Source of the DNA: Buxus sempervirens
Taxonomy: Eukaryota > Streptophyta > Magnoliopsida > Buxales > Buxaceae
Assembly (NCBI GenBank): GCA_947561395.2
Contig: OX387185.1
Coordinates: 18,440,366-18,504,365 of the forward strand
Direction of reading: 5' to 3'
Length of the DNA: 64,000 nucleotides
Below are positions 1 to 11,596 of this stretch, one piece after another (positions within the stretch are counted from its first letter, which is position 1; every line of letters starts with the position of its first letter). A program made the translations under genes and the position numbers. Under the pieces are notes generated by a model. That model was not told where the DNA came from. It did not search any database and worked only from the letters and a program-made list of their open reading frames with translations.

Positions 1-1120
1 CCTGATTTTTCTTTCTTTTTTAGTAAATTTCTTTCTCCTGCTGAGTGAGGCAAGCATCTCTTTTCATGATTTGGGATGATCTCCTTTGCTCTTGAAGGAG
101 GTAACATCACATTATCTGGAATTTGGATAACCGCCCAATCAATGAAGGGAGATTCAACCTTGGCTTCATTCTCTTCTTTTATTACCCCTTCCTTCTTTTT
201 CTGACACCCTTCTTTCACCTTTGCCTCATTTTCACTGGCTTGTTCATGTATCTTACACTGCTTTGATGCTTCTGTCTGCCACTTTTTTGCCTTTTCACCC
301 ATCATTTCATTTTCTTTCAATTTTAGCTTTTCTTCTTCCTCTTCCTTCCTTTCCTTGATATTAAAATCTGCCCCTGTGTGAGTCTCCTTCCCCACACGGC
401 TCCATTCATCTTCTTTTTCAAAATAAACCCGGACTGTGGTACCAACCGGAGCAATAAATTGAGAAGGGTCAAATCTTCTTTTTCCTGAAAAAATTACCCC
501 TACTGCATTTGAGCTGCCTGCCCCATTGTTATTTGTAGATGGGATGGGTGTGACTGAATTGAATGATAAGGAGTTATTATCCAACAAATCCTGGATTGCA
601 TGCTTTAGGGCCAAGCAACGATCAGTGGTATGCCCTGGAGTGCTCATATGATAATCACAAATTGCAGATGAATCATAACTCTTCCCTTTGCTTGCATGAG
701 GATTTGGCAACTTCAAAGTCACATAACCTTTCTAAAGTAAGGTAGGCGAAAGTTCAGATGGTCTCATAGGCAGTTTAGAAAATTCCCTTCTTTTTCTTAC
801 TTCATTTTCCTCCTTGGGAGCTAATTGGTTTAAGGGTACATTGATCTGGATAGGAGGTAAAGGAGCTTGATGAGTTGACTTGATTGGAGATGGATTAAGA
901 CTGATTTGAAAGGGTGCCTTGGGATGTTGTACCATATTCACTTTTGCTTCTCTCCTTTCCTTAGATTTTTTCTTTCCATTACCATTTACCTTGTTATGAG
1001 TGGAGTCTTGTTGACTGACCATGGCGGAATGATCAATTATCTTGCCGAATCTGATCACATCCTCAATCCGGTCAGCCACTTGTACTAGGGCAGCAAAATT
1101 GGTGGTAGTTTAACCCACCA
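1..1120 (-). pseudogene. Tat-lineage gag C-terminal and linker fragment (Tat-3)
   Basis: Read on the minus strand this is the C-terminal part of a Tat/Ogre-type Gag plus the linker after it. From 1118 downward it matches the Tat-1 Gag segment around HLVG..TTNFAA and NRIEDG (an in-frame stop replaces the residue after HLVG). A zinc-knuckle-like C..H...PGHTTDRC lies near 600-680, and a FIDWA block near 130-170 resembles the post-protease linker of Tat-1 at about 10420. Relative to Tat-1 the middle is shortened. The N-terminal half of the same Gag lies at 23846-24619 on the same strand; the two halves are separated by Tat-1, with about 36 codons missing between them. The fragment joins LTR sequence abruptly at 1120/1121. 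No intact product is possible. Confidence 0.8.
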
Positions 1121-2817
1121 AGTGTTCTGGGAATATTAGGAGACTAAAGAAAGTGTTACAGACCGAAAAAGTTCGGCCAGAGATGTAGATCTAGAAATAA
1201 CAGAGAGTCTAAAATTTCAGTGACTATCCGCTCAGTTGACGCTCACTTGCGCCAACTTCGGGTAGTGGACGCAAGGTACATTCTTCCCATCCGCCGAGCT
1301 TGCACCTAGTTCGCGCTCAGCTCGCGCGGACTTAAAATTTATGCGCGCATTTCGTGCGAACCTCGCGCTAAACTCACGCTCACTTCGCGCTCACTTGAAT
1401 TTAGGTAGGCGCATACTCCATTTTCGACCATCGACCTATTCGCCGACCTCGCGCCTAGCGCAGGAGGTCAGCGCATGGTCCGATATTTTGCCGAAGTGCA
1501 TAATTGACTAAACCAAGCTGGGTTTTGATGACCTGAGGGTTCAAGCACTTAACCAAACACTTGTTTAGAATTTTAGAAACAATATTACCTATTCAATTAC
1601 TAGGAGAAAATTAAGTGGAAATTCTTAGAAGCTTCCAAGGCAAAAATTTAGGTTATTTGTAAGTGATGTACTGGGTACCTAACACTAGGAGTTCCTAGTT
1701 AGTTTCCTCTTTGTTTTTATACAATGTACTTGGTTGAGGAATTATTAAATCCTGGTTTTACTTGTTGGAAAATTTTGAATGTATTGTAAAGATTTTCTTG
1801 GTGTGAGTAACTGAGTTTTATTTCAAATTGGCATGTGTTACGAATTTGGGGAAATACTGAAATTACTTGAGGTACCGTCTGGTCCAGAGGGACATGTGGT
1901 GAACTGTGTTGAGTTATACATGATGTGGCATGTATGGTTTTATTTTGATGTTGGAATTGAGATTATACGATGATTTACTGTTTTGGTTTAGCTTGTCCTG
2001 GATCCATGCTTAAGCTTAGTAATGTAATGTTATTGTTGGTTGTTGAAATTGCATGGCCTTATGTGTTGCCACGACCAATGTAGAGCAGCCAGAAACCCTG
2101 AGTAGGCCTAGTTGTCAATGCCGAAACCCGAGGAGTAGGCCGGCATTGGATGATGAAACCCTGAGTAGGCCGTCATTTCAGAGTTTCCGAAACCCTGAGT
2201 AGGCCGGAACTGTGTACATGGAGGTGTGGAGTGTCTACTTGGCATGTTTAATTTATCAACTTAACAATAGTCATGACATTGACCAACCGATGTGTTGCCG
2301 TATTGAATTGAAATGTGATTAGAACTGATTAATTGGTTTTGGTTTTTAAACTTGGAAATTGTATTAGTTGCTTAATCGTACGGGATGTTTATCGATGCAT
2401 AATTTGAACTGCGGTTAACTATTTTTGCATGCATATGCTACTCGCTGAGATATTCGTATCTCACTCTATTATTTTTGTTTTGTTTTCAGATACTCGAGGT
2501 GAGGCGACTATTGGGGTAGATCCGACTGAGACTTATGGGGAGGAAGACTACTATTACATTCCTTAGACTTGTAGGTTATTTTGATTTGAACTTTGAATCA
2601 ATTGAATGATTGAGGTGTAACAAAGTCTATTGGGGTTGTACCATTTGAATCCTAGTTAAGTTTTAAATATTGAATTCTTAGATAAAGTATATTTGTGCAC
2701 TCTGATATGTTTTAGTTAGATGATTATCCAGCGATCATAAATGATTAAAGATCCTTACCTAACACTCCGTGAGAGGTGTTATATCTTTATTGAACAACAC
2801 GGATCCGGGGCGTTACA
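1121..2817 (+). mobile_element. 5'-truncated Tekay-like LTR (family A)
   Basis: Homologous along its length to the 3' part of the solo LTR at 54479-56714: the same GC-rich block (about 1235-1470), the same minisatellite with 'ccctgagtaggccg' units (about 2080-2215), the same hairpin/acceptor/exon module, and the same terminus CGGATCCGGGGCGTTACA. It lacks roughly the first 660 bp of the LTR. The right end falls inside the U3 dyad array of the Tat-1 5' LTR (the next bases, tacat, match 22376-22380), so it was inserted into that LTR. Its left part was later deleted together with the start of the Tat-1 LTR and about 108 bp of Tat-3 gag. Confidence 0.8.
2447..2566 (+). other. LTR hairpin, 3' splice site and EEDYYY exon
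   Basis: Hairpin gagata/ttcg/tatctc at 2447-2462, T-rich tract, acceptor AG at 2488-2489, then a short open exon (2490-2566) whose reading ends EEDYYYIP and TAG. The D codon at its start would be completed by a G from an upstream exon. Part of a module found in nine LTR copies of this window; the matching donor of this copy is deleted. Confidence 0.6.
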
Positions 2818-4449
2818 TACATATACGGACACCACTGGACCGTAAATCATTTACGAGCACATTAGATTTGTGCGAGTTTTATTCTTTCTCGATTTCTAAG
2901 CCTTATCTTTAGTCCAATATCCCTTTAAATGAGCGAATTATATCTTTTATTCGTTCGGATTATCTTTGTTGGCCATGGATGGGCATTATCTTTGTGTTTA
3001 ACTCAATCTAAAACTCTATCTTGCCAAACCTTGGACCAACCATGCCCCAGTGTTTGCCTATAAATAGAGGGCCTTTCCTCAAGCAAAAGGCCACAAAAAT
3101 TTTGAAGTCCAAGGAGCTCCAAGAGAAGAAAGGAATCCCTGCTGCTCTGCTTGCTCAATCCAGGTAAGTCCCTTTTCCCTTTTATTTTCTGTCTTCAATT
3201 CTAAAAGTAATAGGATCTTTTCCATTGCTGTAGAATAAGGCCATCTTTTATTCTGTATTCCTAAACTTTTCTCTAAGTACCTCAAGAGTCTCTCTAGCCA
3301 TAAAACGTGAAGAGAGAGCTAGGGGAAAGGGGAACAAGTGGATCCCTAGAGTAGAACCCCATATCTGTTTTTCTCCTTTTTTCTAGAATAAGGCCTTTGA
3401 TTGTGTTTGTATACCCAAACCTATCTCTAAGTACCTCAAGAATCCTCTCTAGCCGTAAAACGTGAAGAGAGAGCTAGGGGAAAAGAGAACAAGTTGATCC
3501 GTAAGGTAGACCCCCATGTGCTCTAATCTGTTAGATGTGGCTGCTTTTGATATCCTGATCATGTTTTAATGATTTTATATCTGGATTAATCATATGAATC
3601 CATGATGTTTATAGCATGAGATTCCCACTTTTTTTTAAACTTTGGATTTTCACCACTTTTGCACCTACAGCACTGTTTTCGTGATTTTTGAGATATTAGG
3701 CTAAGATCCTCGATCTATCATGATCAATATGATAGATCTGGATTCAGAAGCCTGAAAGTAATTTCTAAGGTTTCATGATGTGGTTTTTGAGTCCTTTTTC
3801 ATTATTGAGAGTAGACCCTATGGTCTAAGATCTCCCCTTTTGATGTTCTTCATCAACGTGGGTATTTTTGTTTTGATTTCTTGATTTAATGTGAAATTTG
3901 GGCTATATCTATATCCTGGACTGTTCAAGTTCAATTCTGCAATATTTTATAAAATCATATTTTTCTAGATTTCTAGAATTTAACTTGAAGCCAGATTTTT
4001 GAAGTTTTCACTTTAGATTGGTTTTATTTGATTTTATCTCAATTTTATTTTAATCATGAAAACCTAGGAATGGTATGATCATATTTGAAAGTTCTGGATC
4101 AATCAGGCTATTCGTATGAAAAAACCATACAGTTTTGTCTTTTTGTGATTTTTCATGATTTTTGTAGCGAGCCCTTTTTCCTTTATTTTAACATGAACAA
4201 TACCTGACAACCACCTTGTGTGGATGAATAGGGGTGCCTAACACCTTCCCCTGTTCATAACCTAATCCCCTTACCCATCTCTATTTGTTTTTTTTAGAGG
4301 GTTATTTTTACCCTAAATTTGCCTTTTGTGCTTATTTGATATTTTGGTGTCCATTCACACCTAAACAGAATGGTGGTGACTCTGTGTTTTTAACCAATCC
4401 CGTGTGATGATAGGGAAGTCATTGAATTGATTTTTTCTCATGTCTCACA
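2818..4449 (+). repeat. Tat-1 5' LTR (start missing)
   Basis: Aligns with 22378-23845. The start (TGTAGACACCCC in the other LTR) and the first ~170 bp are missing because of the insertion and deletion at 1121-2817. It ends ...CATGTCTCACA at 4449. One and a half dyads of the U3 array survive at 2824-2857. Compared with the 3' LTR it has ~170 bp more near 4110-4290, so the 3' copy probably lost that part. Confidence 0.88.
3058..3169 (+). promoter_or_regulatory. TATA box and 5' splice donor in Tat-1 LTR
   Basis: CTATAAATAG at 3058-3067 is a textbook plant TATA box, so transcription should begin near 3090. About 100 bp further a perfect donor CAG|GTAAGT lies with its GT at 3164-3165. The same pair is at 22617 and about 22723 in the 3' LTR. 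A possible partner is the acceptor at 6968-6969 just before gag, which would give a ~3.8 kb leader intron. Confidence 0.6.
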
Positions 4450-4451
4450 AC

Positions 4452-4469
4452 TGGCGACTCTGCTGGGGA
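4452..4469 (+). promoter_or_regulatory. Primer binding site of Tat-1
   Basis: TGGCGACTCTGCTGGGGA begins two bases after the LTR end. This is the PBS type typical of Tat/Ogre elements, reported for Ogre to pair with tRNA-Arg; I could not check it against a tRNA sequence. The Tat-2 PBS (35056) is nearly identical. Confidence 0.8.
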
Positions 4470-5719
4470 ACTGTGGATTTAAGCCTTTTGGTGTTTTAGT
4501 TCATGTTTTTGATATTTTTGGATTTGCTTGCTATTTTGTGTTTTTAGCATGTATTTGTTTTGCTTGCTATTTTGTGTTCTTAAGCATGCTTGGTATGTTT
4601 TAAATCTAATTTATTGCTTAAGAGTTCATGGGGGTAGAAACATGCTTAATTTTGATTTATAGGATTGTTTCTAGAAACATGCGTAAGGGAGGTTCGTTTT
4701 GCTGAACCATGTTTATTTCTTGCTATATTTTTATAATAGCATGTTTTAATTTTCAGCATGATCTCCATGATGTGTTTTTGGGTTGTATAACATGATCATA
4801 TGTTTGCATGATTGGATGATTTTTATGAGCATATTTTAGGTGCTATAGGGATTGCTTTGTGTATTTGTTTACTTTATATATGTTTTCCTATTATTCCTTG
4901 GTTTGTATATGCATGGCTACGAAAAAAGTGGTAAGGGTTTGGGACATTGTGAATGCACCCAATTTTTACAATGCACTGTGCACATTTTATTTTTTTACAT
5001 AGCCTACCTATAACCTATAGGAAGTTGAACCCGAATGTGTGTAGCTTGGCACAACGAGGTCGATACTTCGGAAAGCGAAAGTAAAAACATTCACTTTAGA
5101 ACTTTGGGCCAATGATGTGATGATAACGTGGATTTGTGATTCGATTCTAGTCATCACTAGGCTTGAGTGCTAAGTTGTCACTAAGCCAAAACCCAAAGCC
5201 CCTACGCTTGAAGGTGGAGATACATGTTTTTTGGCTAAAGTACACAATTATGTGGGGATATGGGTTTGTAATTGTGGGAAGGCCGTTTGCATGGTTCGCA
5301 AGCCAAGGCATAATGCGGATGCCCTATTGAAGGTAAACAAGATAACAAGGTAACCTTAATTTTTGCATTATTTTCATGTCATAGGGGTGTCATGGTGTCC
5401 ATCAGTTTGGGATAAAATTGGTCCCAAATAGGCATGTTCCTAAAATTGGTGTAGCCCATAAGAAGAGATTTTAACTCTATTCAGGATCAAGCCCAACCAA
5501 TGTTCATACAAAAGGCAACCAAAGGGTACCATACCCCTAAATATGGTGTCGATTTGGAGGGAACATGTGCCCTCCTAAACAAGTGTTTTGGCAAATAGGT
5601 CAAGGTCCACTTTGGGACAGTTTAGAAGCCTTGAAATGGGTGAACCGTATGTTTGGATGAGCAATTAAAGTGATCAAATCATGTAAAAACTGAAAAAAAA
5701 ACAGAAAAGAGTTCCGTAA
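4470..5719 (+). other. Tat-1 leader, no gene seen
   Basis: AT-rich untranslated leader with no long reading frame. If the donor at 3164 and the acceptor at 6968 are used, all of it is intron. No start codon context of note. Confidence 0.6.
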
Positions 5720-5850
5720 ACCACAATTATAACACGGGCTGGGCTCGCCCGTATTGGTTATACGGGCTGGGCTCGCCAGTGCAAACCATACGGTCACGGC
5801 TTGCTCGTAATTTCAATGCGGTCAAGACCGGACCGTACTGTATATGCGAT
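5720..5850 (+). promoter_or_regulatory. Phased dyad array in Tat-1 leader
   Basis: Five units starting at 5720, 5748, 5776, 5804 and 5832, exactly 28 bp apart. Each is a 6-bp half-site near CCCGTA, 7 bp, then an inverted half-site near TACGGG. Best unit: 5748-5766. The 9-bp spacers are themselves similar (ctgggctcg, cacggcttg). The first unit is degenerate. Confidence 0.8.
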
Positions 5851-5984
5851 TTTCGCGGACAATTTAATTTTAATCAGTTTTTCCCATTAAATCTTGTTCC
5901 TTTAACCTTTAAAAAATGATAAAGGGAAATGAGTATGAATAAAATGCTTCAAAAAAAATAAATAAATAAAATGTGAGAGAAAAT

Positions 5985-6790
5985 CCTTTGGGCCTCTGAA
6001 AGCCTTTCAATTTCAGACTTTTTCTTAAAAATCCTTGGTCCTCTGAAAGCCTTTGAATTTCAGACTTTTTCTCAAAAATCCTTGGGCCTCTGAAAGCCTT
6101 TGAATTTCAGACTTTTTCTCAAAAAATCTCCGGGCCTCTGAAAGCCTTTGAATTTCAGACATTTTTCAAAAATATCCCTGGGCCTCTGAAAGCCTTTAAA
6201 TTTCAGATCTTTTTCCTTTGGGCCTCTGAAAGCCTTTGAATTTCAGATTTTTTTCCTCGGGCCTTTGAAAGCCTTTGAATTTCAGATCTTTTTCCCTTGG
6301 GCCTCTGAAATCCTTTGAATTTCAGATCTTTTGGGCCTCTGAAAGCCTTTGAATTTCAGATCTTTTTCTTTTGGGCCTCTAAAAGCCTTTGAATTTCAGA
6401 TCTTTTTCTTTTGGGCCTCTGAAAGCCTTTGAATTTCAGATCTTGTTCTTTTGGGCCTCTGAAAGCCTTTGAATTTTAGATCTTTTTCTTTTGGGCCTCT
6501 AAAAGCCTTTGAATTTCAGATCTTTTTCCTCGAGCCTCTGAAAGCCTTTGAATTTCAGATCTTTTTCCTTGGGCCTCTGAAAGCCTTTGAATTTCAGACC
6601 TTTATCGAAAATCTCTGGGCCTCTGAAAGCCTTTGAATTTCAGACCTTTTGCAAAAATATCCTTAGGCCTCTGAAAGCCTTTGAATTTCAGACATTTTCC
6701 AAAAATATCCCTGGGCCTCTGAAAGCCTTTGAATTTCAGACATTTTCCAAAAATACCCCTGGGCCTCTAAAAGCCTTTGAATTTCAGATC
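5985..6790 (+). repeat. Leader minisatellite with 28-bp core
   Basis: About 19 copies of a core beginning gggcctctgaaagcc and ending tttgaatttcaga, separated by variable T-rich spacers, total period about 32-50 bp. The same core occurs in reverse in the Tat-3 leader at 28270-28610, so it is a family trait. It ends ~170 bp before gag. An open frame across the array is a by-product of the repeat. Confidence 0.88.
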
Positions 6791-6949
6791 CTTTTCTCTT
6801 TTTGTGGGACCTGTTGGAAGCCCTAGAATATTCCAACAATTCTAAAAAAAAAAGAAGCAAATAAAGAAACAAATCCAAACTCGTGTTCACCCAACTTGCA
6901 CATAGGCATTTATAGGCATGTGAATGAGATTAAATGGGCACTGATATTT

Positions 6950-7022
6950 TTTCCTTTATTTTTTGCCAGGTACCAATACACTTGCAATCATAGCTCCTGT
7001 AACCAGATCAAGAGCTCGCGCC
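6950..7022 (+). other. Predicted 3' splice site before gag
   Basis: A T-rich tract ends in AG at 6968-6969, followed by gtaccaa and an open frame without ATG up to the ATG at 7023. Tat-2 has the same arrangement (AG at 43165-43166, then gtaccaa), and Tat-3 has one at 24631-24630 on the minus strand. The residues between AG and ATG (SPYLLRS-like in Tat-2 and Tat-3) are conserved, as expected if they are translated or under splicing constraint. Confidence 0.5.
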
Positions 7023-8048
7023 ATGAATCCCATTGAGACTGAAGCTGATGCTCCTTACCCAGATATTGTCCTGCTACAGGAGCAAGTGGCAGGACTAGCC
7101 CGAATGCTAGAAAACATACTGTCGGTGCAGGCCCAACAAGTGCAAGCCCAAAATCAAGCATCCACTTCCAACCCAGCACCTCCACCCCAAATCAATATTC
7201 CACCTCCAGTTCAACCTATTCCTGAACCCGTTTATGAACCCACCCCTGAACCTATACTGATCAGGGATGAGACAGTTGAATCAGACAAAGCTAAGGAAAA
7301 GGAAAGGATGAGGGAAGAAGTTGAAAGGAAGTTCATGCACAGACTGGAAATGATCCAAGACAAACTGAGGGAAGTAAAAGGGGTGAACAACTTCAGGGGC
7401 ACCAACTTTGAGGACTTATGCCTGTACCCTAATGTTAACATGCCAGCTAAGTTCAAGTGCCCAGACCTAGACAAATATGATGGCACTGGCTACCCCATGA
7501 GCCATCTGAAGTTGTACTGCGGTGCGCTATGCCAGTTCGGGCAGGATGAAGGCGTATTGATTCAACTCTTCCAAAGGAGCTTAACTGGAACTGCGTTGAG
7601 ATGGTTCGTCACTTTAGACCACGGAAAGATAAGAAGATGGAAGGACCTAGCAGATGCCTTCTTAGCTCAGTACCAGTTCAATTCAGAGATCGTGCCAGAT
7701 AGGTACGACGTAATGAGAATGAGTAAGGTAAGGGACGAATCTGTAAGGCAGTATGCCAAAAGATGGAGGGAGACTGCCTCCCAGGTTAGGCCACCCACGC
7801 TAGAGCAGGAGATGATTTCTACTTTCATCAGTACATTGGATCAACCATTCTACAGCCACCTGGTGGGTCAGACCACCACTAATTTTGCGGCTTTCGTACA
7901 AGTGGCCAACCGAATCGAGGACGGAATCAGGTCGGGTAAAATAATTGACCACTCTGCTATGATCAGTCAGCAAGACCCCAACCTAAAGAAAGGAAGTGGG
8001 TTGAAAAAGAATAGGAACAAGAAAGAAGGGGCGGTGAACATGGTGTAG
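7023..8048 (+). pseudogene. gag: gag, matrix/capsid part (Tat-1)
   Basis: Structural Gag of a Tat/Ogre element, which would form the virus-like particle in the cytoplasm. The frame is open from 6963, but the first ATG is at 7023 (MNPIE...), matching the MNPE start of the Tat-3 copy, so I chose it. Residues KFKCPDLDKYDGTG, a LFQRSLTG block and YAKRW mark the retrotransposon gag domain at about 7450-7770. A short coiled-coil-like stretch (EQVAGLARMLENIL) lies near the N-terminus. The frame ends in a TAG at 8046-8048, but the same frame continues coding homologous Gag sequence beyond it, so this is a premature stop and not the natural end. Confidence 0.85.
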
Positions 8049-9380
8049 CCACCATCAGACCCTAACAAGCCCATACAAATCAACATACCTGCTCATTTTC
8101 CTACTCCATCTGCTCCATCTACCCAGGCCCCCATGAGGGTTAATGTGCCAGCAGTACCCTCAGACCAAAAGAGGGTTTTTACTAAAGAGGAAAAGGATGC
8201 CTATTTCGTAGCAAGGAGAAATAGGGTTTTCACCCCTATTCCAATGACTCATTCTCAGTTGCTGCCCACTTTATTACAAGCACGGTATATCACTTTAAAA
8301 GAACCCAATTCGAATGCATCCAAGGGGAGAAATTATGACCCCTCCACCACTTGTGATTTCCACATGGGTGCACCTGGGCACTCTACTGACAAGTGTTGGC
8401 CGCTGAAACACGCCATTCAAGATTTGCTTGACCAGAATACCCTGTCTTTTAATACCGGGGCTCCTAATCCTCCTAGAACAGATATTGGACAAAACCCTCT
8501 GCCTCAGCATCATGGGGCGGGCCCATCTAATGTCATAGGGGTCATTTCTTCTGATGAAATAACCTTTGACACATCCCAGTTAATTGCTCCAATAGGGACA
8601 ACAGTCAAAGTTTATTTTGACAAAAGAAGTTGCAATAAAGAAATAAATGTGATTTCAAAAGGATATGATCGTGCTGTTGAGAGCATTAGCTCTGCTTTGG
8701 ACCAGGCCTCCTCCCTCATGGCCCAATTAAACATTGCAAAGCCGCCTTTGGTTATCAATTGCAATCCATTCACCCATTTTTCACCCACTTTATCAAAACC
8801 ACCATTGGTCATAAACTGTGACCATCTCAATGCATCAGTCACTTCTGCAACCTCTCAACCAAAACAGTGTCCACCATTGGTTGTTGATATTCCTCTTACT
8901 CAAATTTCATCATCCAAGTCCAAACTTCCTCCCTTGGTGATAAATGTCCCTAAGCCTTCCTACTCTGAATCGGCTGTACCATGGAACTACAGTGAAGGCT
9001 ACACTACTACATTCCCTGCAGCTGAGGCAGAAAGAAAGAAAGAAGTGAACCTCATGATGAGGTCAGGAAAATGTGTAGGAGTGGAAGAAAAACAAAAGGA
9101 GACAGAGAAGGAAAAGGAAGAAGAGAAAAATAAAGGAAGGGCCAAGGTAGGGGAAGATGCCCCTCAGGTAACTAACAGTGAGGCTGCTGACCTCATTAAG
9201 TTAATTAAAAAGAATGAGTTCAACATTGTCAAGCAGTTGAACAAAGTCCCTGCCCAGATCTCAATACTGGGCTTATTGTTAAATTCTGAAAAACATAGGG
9301 ACTCCTTGTTAAGGGTACTCCAGGGGGCCCATGTGCCTAAAAATATTGAACCAGACCAACTAGGCAAGATGGTTGGGTAA
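8049..9380 (+). pseudogene. gag: gag C-terminal part with zinc knuckle (Tat-1)
   Basis: Continues the gag frame after the TAG at 8046. A zinc-knuckle-like motif CDFHMGAPGHSTDKC sits at about 8352-8396, followed by KHAIQDLLD, which is also found in Tat-2 and Tat-3. After it comes a degenerate proline-rich repeat region (PPLVIN/PPLVVD units, about 8750-8960) and a lysine/glutamate-rich stretch near 9080-9140. It ends in TAA at 9378-9380, again in frame with the protease that follows. Function: nucleocapsid-type RNA binding and linker (family knowledge). Not translatable as one protein because of the two stops. Confidence 0.8.
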
Positions 9381-10115
9381 ATTTTATCTCATAATGTCAT
9401 AACTTTTTCTAAAACAGAGATCAGCCCAGCAGGGTACCATCATGTTGACCCTTTGCACATAGCTGTGCTCAGTAAGAGTTGCATAATAGCCCGGGTTTTA
9501 ATTGATAATGGGTCGGCTCTGAATGCCTGCCCGTTAATAACATTTGTTAAGCTCGGTCTGGAGCAAAATAAAATAAAACAAAATGGAAGAATCATAAGAG
9601 CATTTGATAGCTCTAAAACAAACTCCCTAGGGGAGGTTAAACTGCCGGTCACCATTGGACCGTATATTTTTAACATCACATTTGAAGTGATGTATATACC
9701 TGCAACCTTCAACCTACTCCTGGGAAGGCCGTGGATTCATACAGCTAGGGCTATACCATCTACCCTCCACCAAAGAGTCAAATATATTAGAGGGCAAAAG
9801 GTGATTACTATCCTAGCTGAAAATTTGGTTCCTCCCATGTGGTCCCCTGATGTACCCTACATAAACATGGAAATGACTACAGACAAGTTGGCATTTCACT
9901 CTTTTCAATTTGAAACTGTCAATTTTATACCTGGGGGGTATCAGGAAAAAGAAGGAAAGTTGACCTGTGCTGAGAAAATGGTCAAGAATATACTGGGAAA
10001 GTACAATTTCCACCCTGGAAAAGGTATGGGGGTTAACCTGCAAGGAAGGATAGAACCGGTAAAGGTTAAGAAGATGATCTACAGAGCAGGATTGGGGTCC
10101 AAGCTAAGGAATTAG
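9381..10115 (+). pseudogene. Aspartic protease domain (Tat-1)
   Basis: Retroviral-type aspartic protease that would process the polyprotein. The active-site region reads VLIDNGSALN at about 9495-9530, with D-N-G in the usual D-T/S-G place; this variant is common in Tat elements. A NLLLGRPWIH block at about 9711-9740 is the expected second conserved patch. The C-terminal part has a PGKGMG glycine motif (about 10010-10030). Same frame as gag, so gag and pro were one reading frame of about 1050 codons from 6963 to 10115, interrupted by two stops. Confidence 0.82.
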
Positions 10116-10810
10116 AGAAGACAGAAGGAGATGGAAGACATGAAATTCCCTCACATCAGGGAAACTTTTCCTAAACTTTCTCATATGATTTAACTGTCTC
10201 TTCCCCAGGATCAGTCCAAACCCGCATACTATAACATCAACCCATTCCAGAAACCCAAGTCCTCAACCGTGCAACCATATGTTCCACCCCCACCTTCACA
10301 AGCATTGGGTGGGCCTGGGCCACAGGCAGAATAGGAGCATGATTTCTCTGAGGACGTTGGAGCCTTTTTTGCCATGACTGAAGGCAACCAAAAAGAAGGA
10401 GCAGAGGAGCTACCTTTCATTGATTGGGCTGCAGTAGAAGTTCCATCTGGGACAGGCCCTACAGAAGAAGCAGGCGATGCAACTCACCCAATACTGGTGA
10501 TTTCAGATGCGGACCTTGAGCTTGAGGAGCAGGCTTGTATCCCTGCCCCAGATTCTTTTATATTGAACAATTGGGAGGAAACTCCCCTTACTTTTGAAGC
10601 CGCGTTTGTTTGGCAAACAGACATGGCTTCCAAAAAAAAACTCCATTAGTGGAATGCCCTTTTCCTGAAGATTTTAATGAGCCTTTGTCTTCAGGAAAAG
10701 ATTTTGTAGAAGGCTCTCAAAAAACACAAAAGGATTTTTCAATTTTTTCTAGAAAAATTAAATTTTTCAAAAAGGTCTAAACCACTTATGAACCGTATAA
10801 GCAAACGGAA
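10116..10810 (+). other. Protease-RT linker (Tat-1), decayed
   Basis: Continues in the protease frame with proline-rich (10265-10310) and acidic (10374-10649) stretches, but carries in-frame stops (near 10190 and 10332, and at 10647) and changes frame before RT. A FIDWA block near 10420 also occurs in Tat-3. In Ogre elements an intron lies in this interval (family knowledge). I see no convincing donor/acceptor pair here and do not assign one. Confidence 0.55.
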
Positions 10811-11596
10811 TTGGATCAGGTTGAGTATGACTTCAACCTCGAGCTCAACTTTGACCTAATAGGGGTTGAGGAAGAGACCAAGGACGAAGAAGACGACCTT
10901 CCAAAAGAAATCACATATCAATTGGAGCGTCATGAAAAGGGGGTTCAACCCAATATTGAAGAGACCATATCAATAAATCTAGGGATCGAAGATGACCCAA
11001 AAATAGTAAAGATTGGGGTATGCTTATCTGAGGTACAACGGGATGAAATGATACGGTTCTTGGCTGATTATGAAGATGTATTTGCATGGTCGTATCGGGA
11101 TATGCCAGGGTTAGACACGGACATGGTTGTGCACAGGCTACCAATTCTACCAGATGTTAAGCCAGTTAAGCAGAAGTTGAAAAAGTTGAAACCTGAATGG
11201 ACATTGAATGTCAAAGATGAAGTGGTTAAACAATTCCAAGCAGGATTTTTGGCGGTCTCCATGTACCCTGAATGGCTTGCAAATATAGTGCCAGTGCCAA
11301 AGAAGGATGGAAAGGTCCAAATGTGTGTAGACTACAAAGACTTGAATAAGGCAAGCCCAAAGGATGATTTTCCACTTCCACACATCGACATCTTGGTGGA
11401 CAACACTGCTGTACATAGCCTGTTCTCGTTCATGGACGGTTTTTCTGGGTACAATCAAATTAAGATGGCTAAGGAGGATCAAGAAAAAACAGCCTTCATT
11501 ACACCTTGGGGTACCTTCCACTACATTGTCATGCCATTTGGGCTTAAAAATGCCAGGGGCAACCTACCAGCAGGCCATGACAGTATTATTCCATGA
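10811..11596 (+). pseudogene. Reverse transcriptase, first half (Tat-1)
   Basis: N-terminal half of a Ty3/gypsy reverse transcriptase, which copies element RNA into DNA. Visible landmarks: FAWSYRDMPGLD ahead of RT, VPVPKKDGKVQMCVDYKDLN (about 11290-11347), the first catalytic Asp in FMDGFSGYNQIKM (about 11430-11468) and ITPWGTFHYIVMPFGLKNA. Just after LKNA, near 11556, a single-base difference shifts the conserved sequence into another frame, where it continues. The 40 codons after that in this frame are not RT. The first residues (from 10811) follow a frame change relative to the linker, so the true start is not visible. Confidence 0.85.

Noticed and set aside
5985-6790. Regular direct repeats with spacers, superficially CRISPR-like
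   Set aside because: Spacers are variable-length T-rich variants of one another, the setting is a plant retrotransposon leader, and no cas gene is present.
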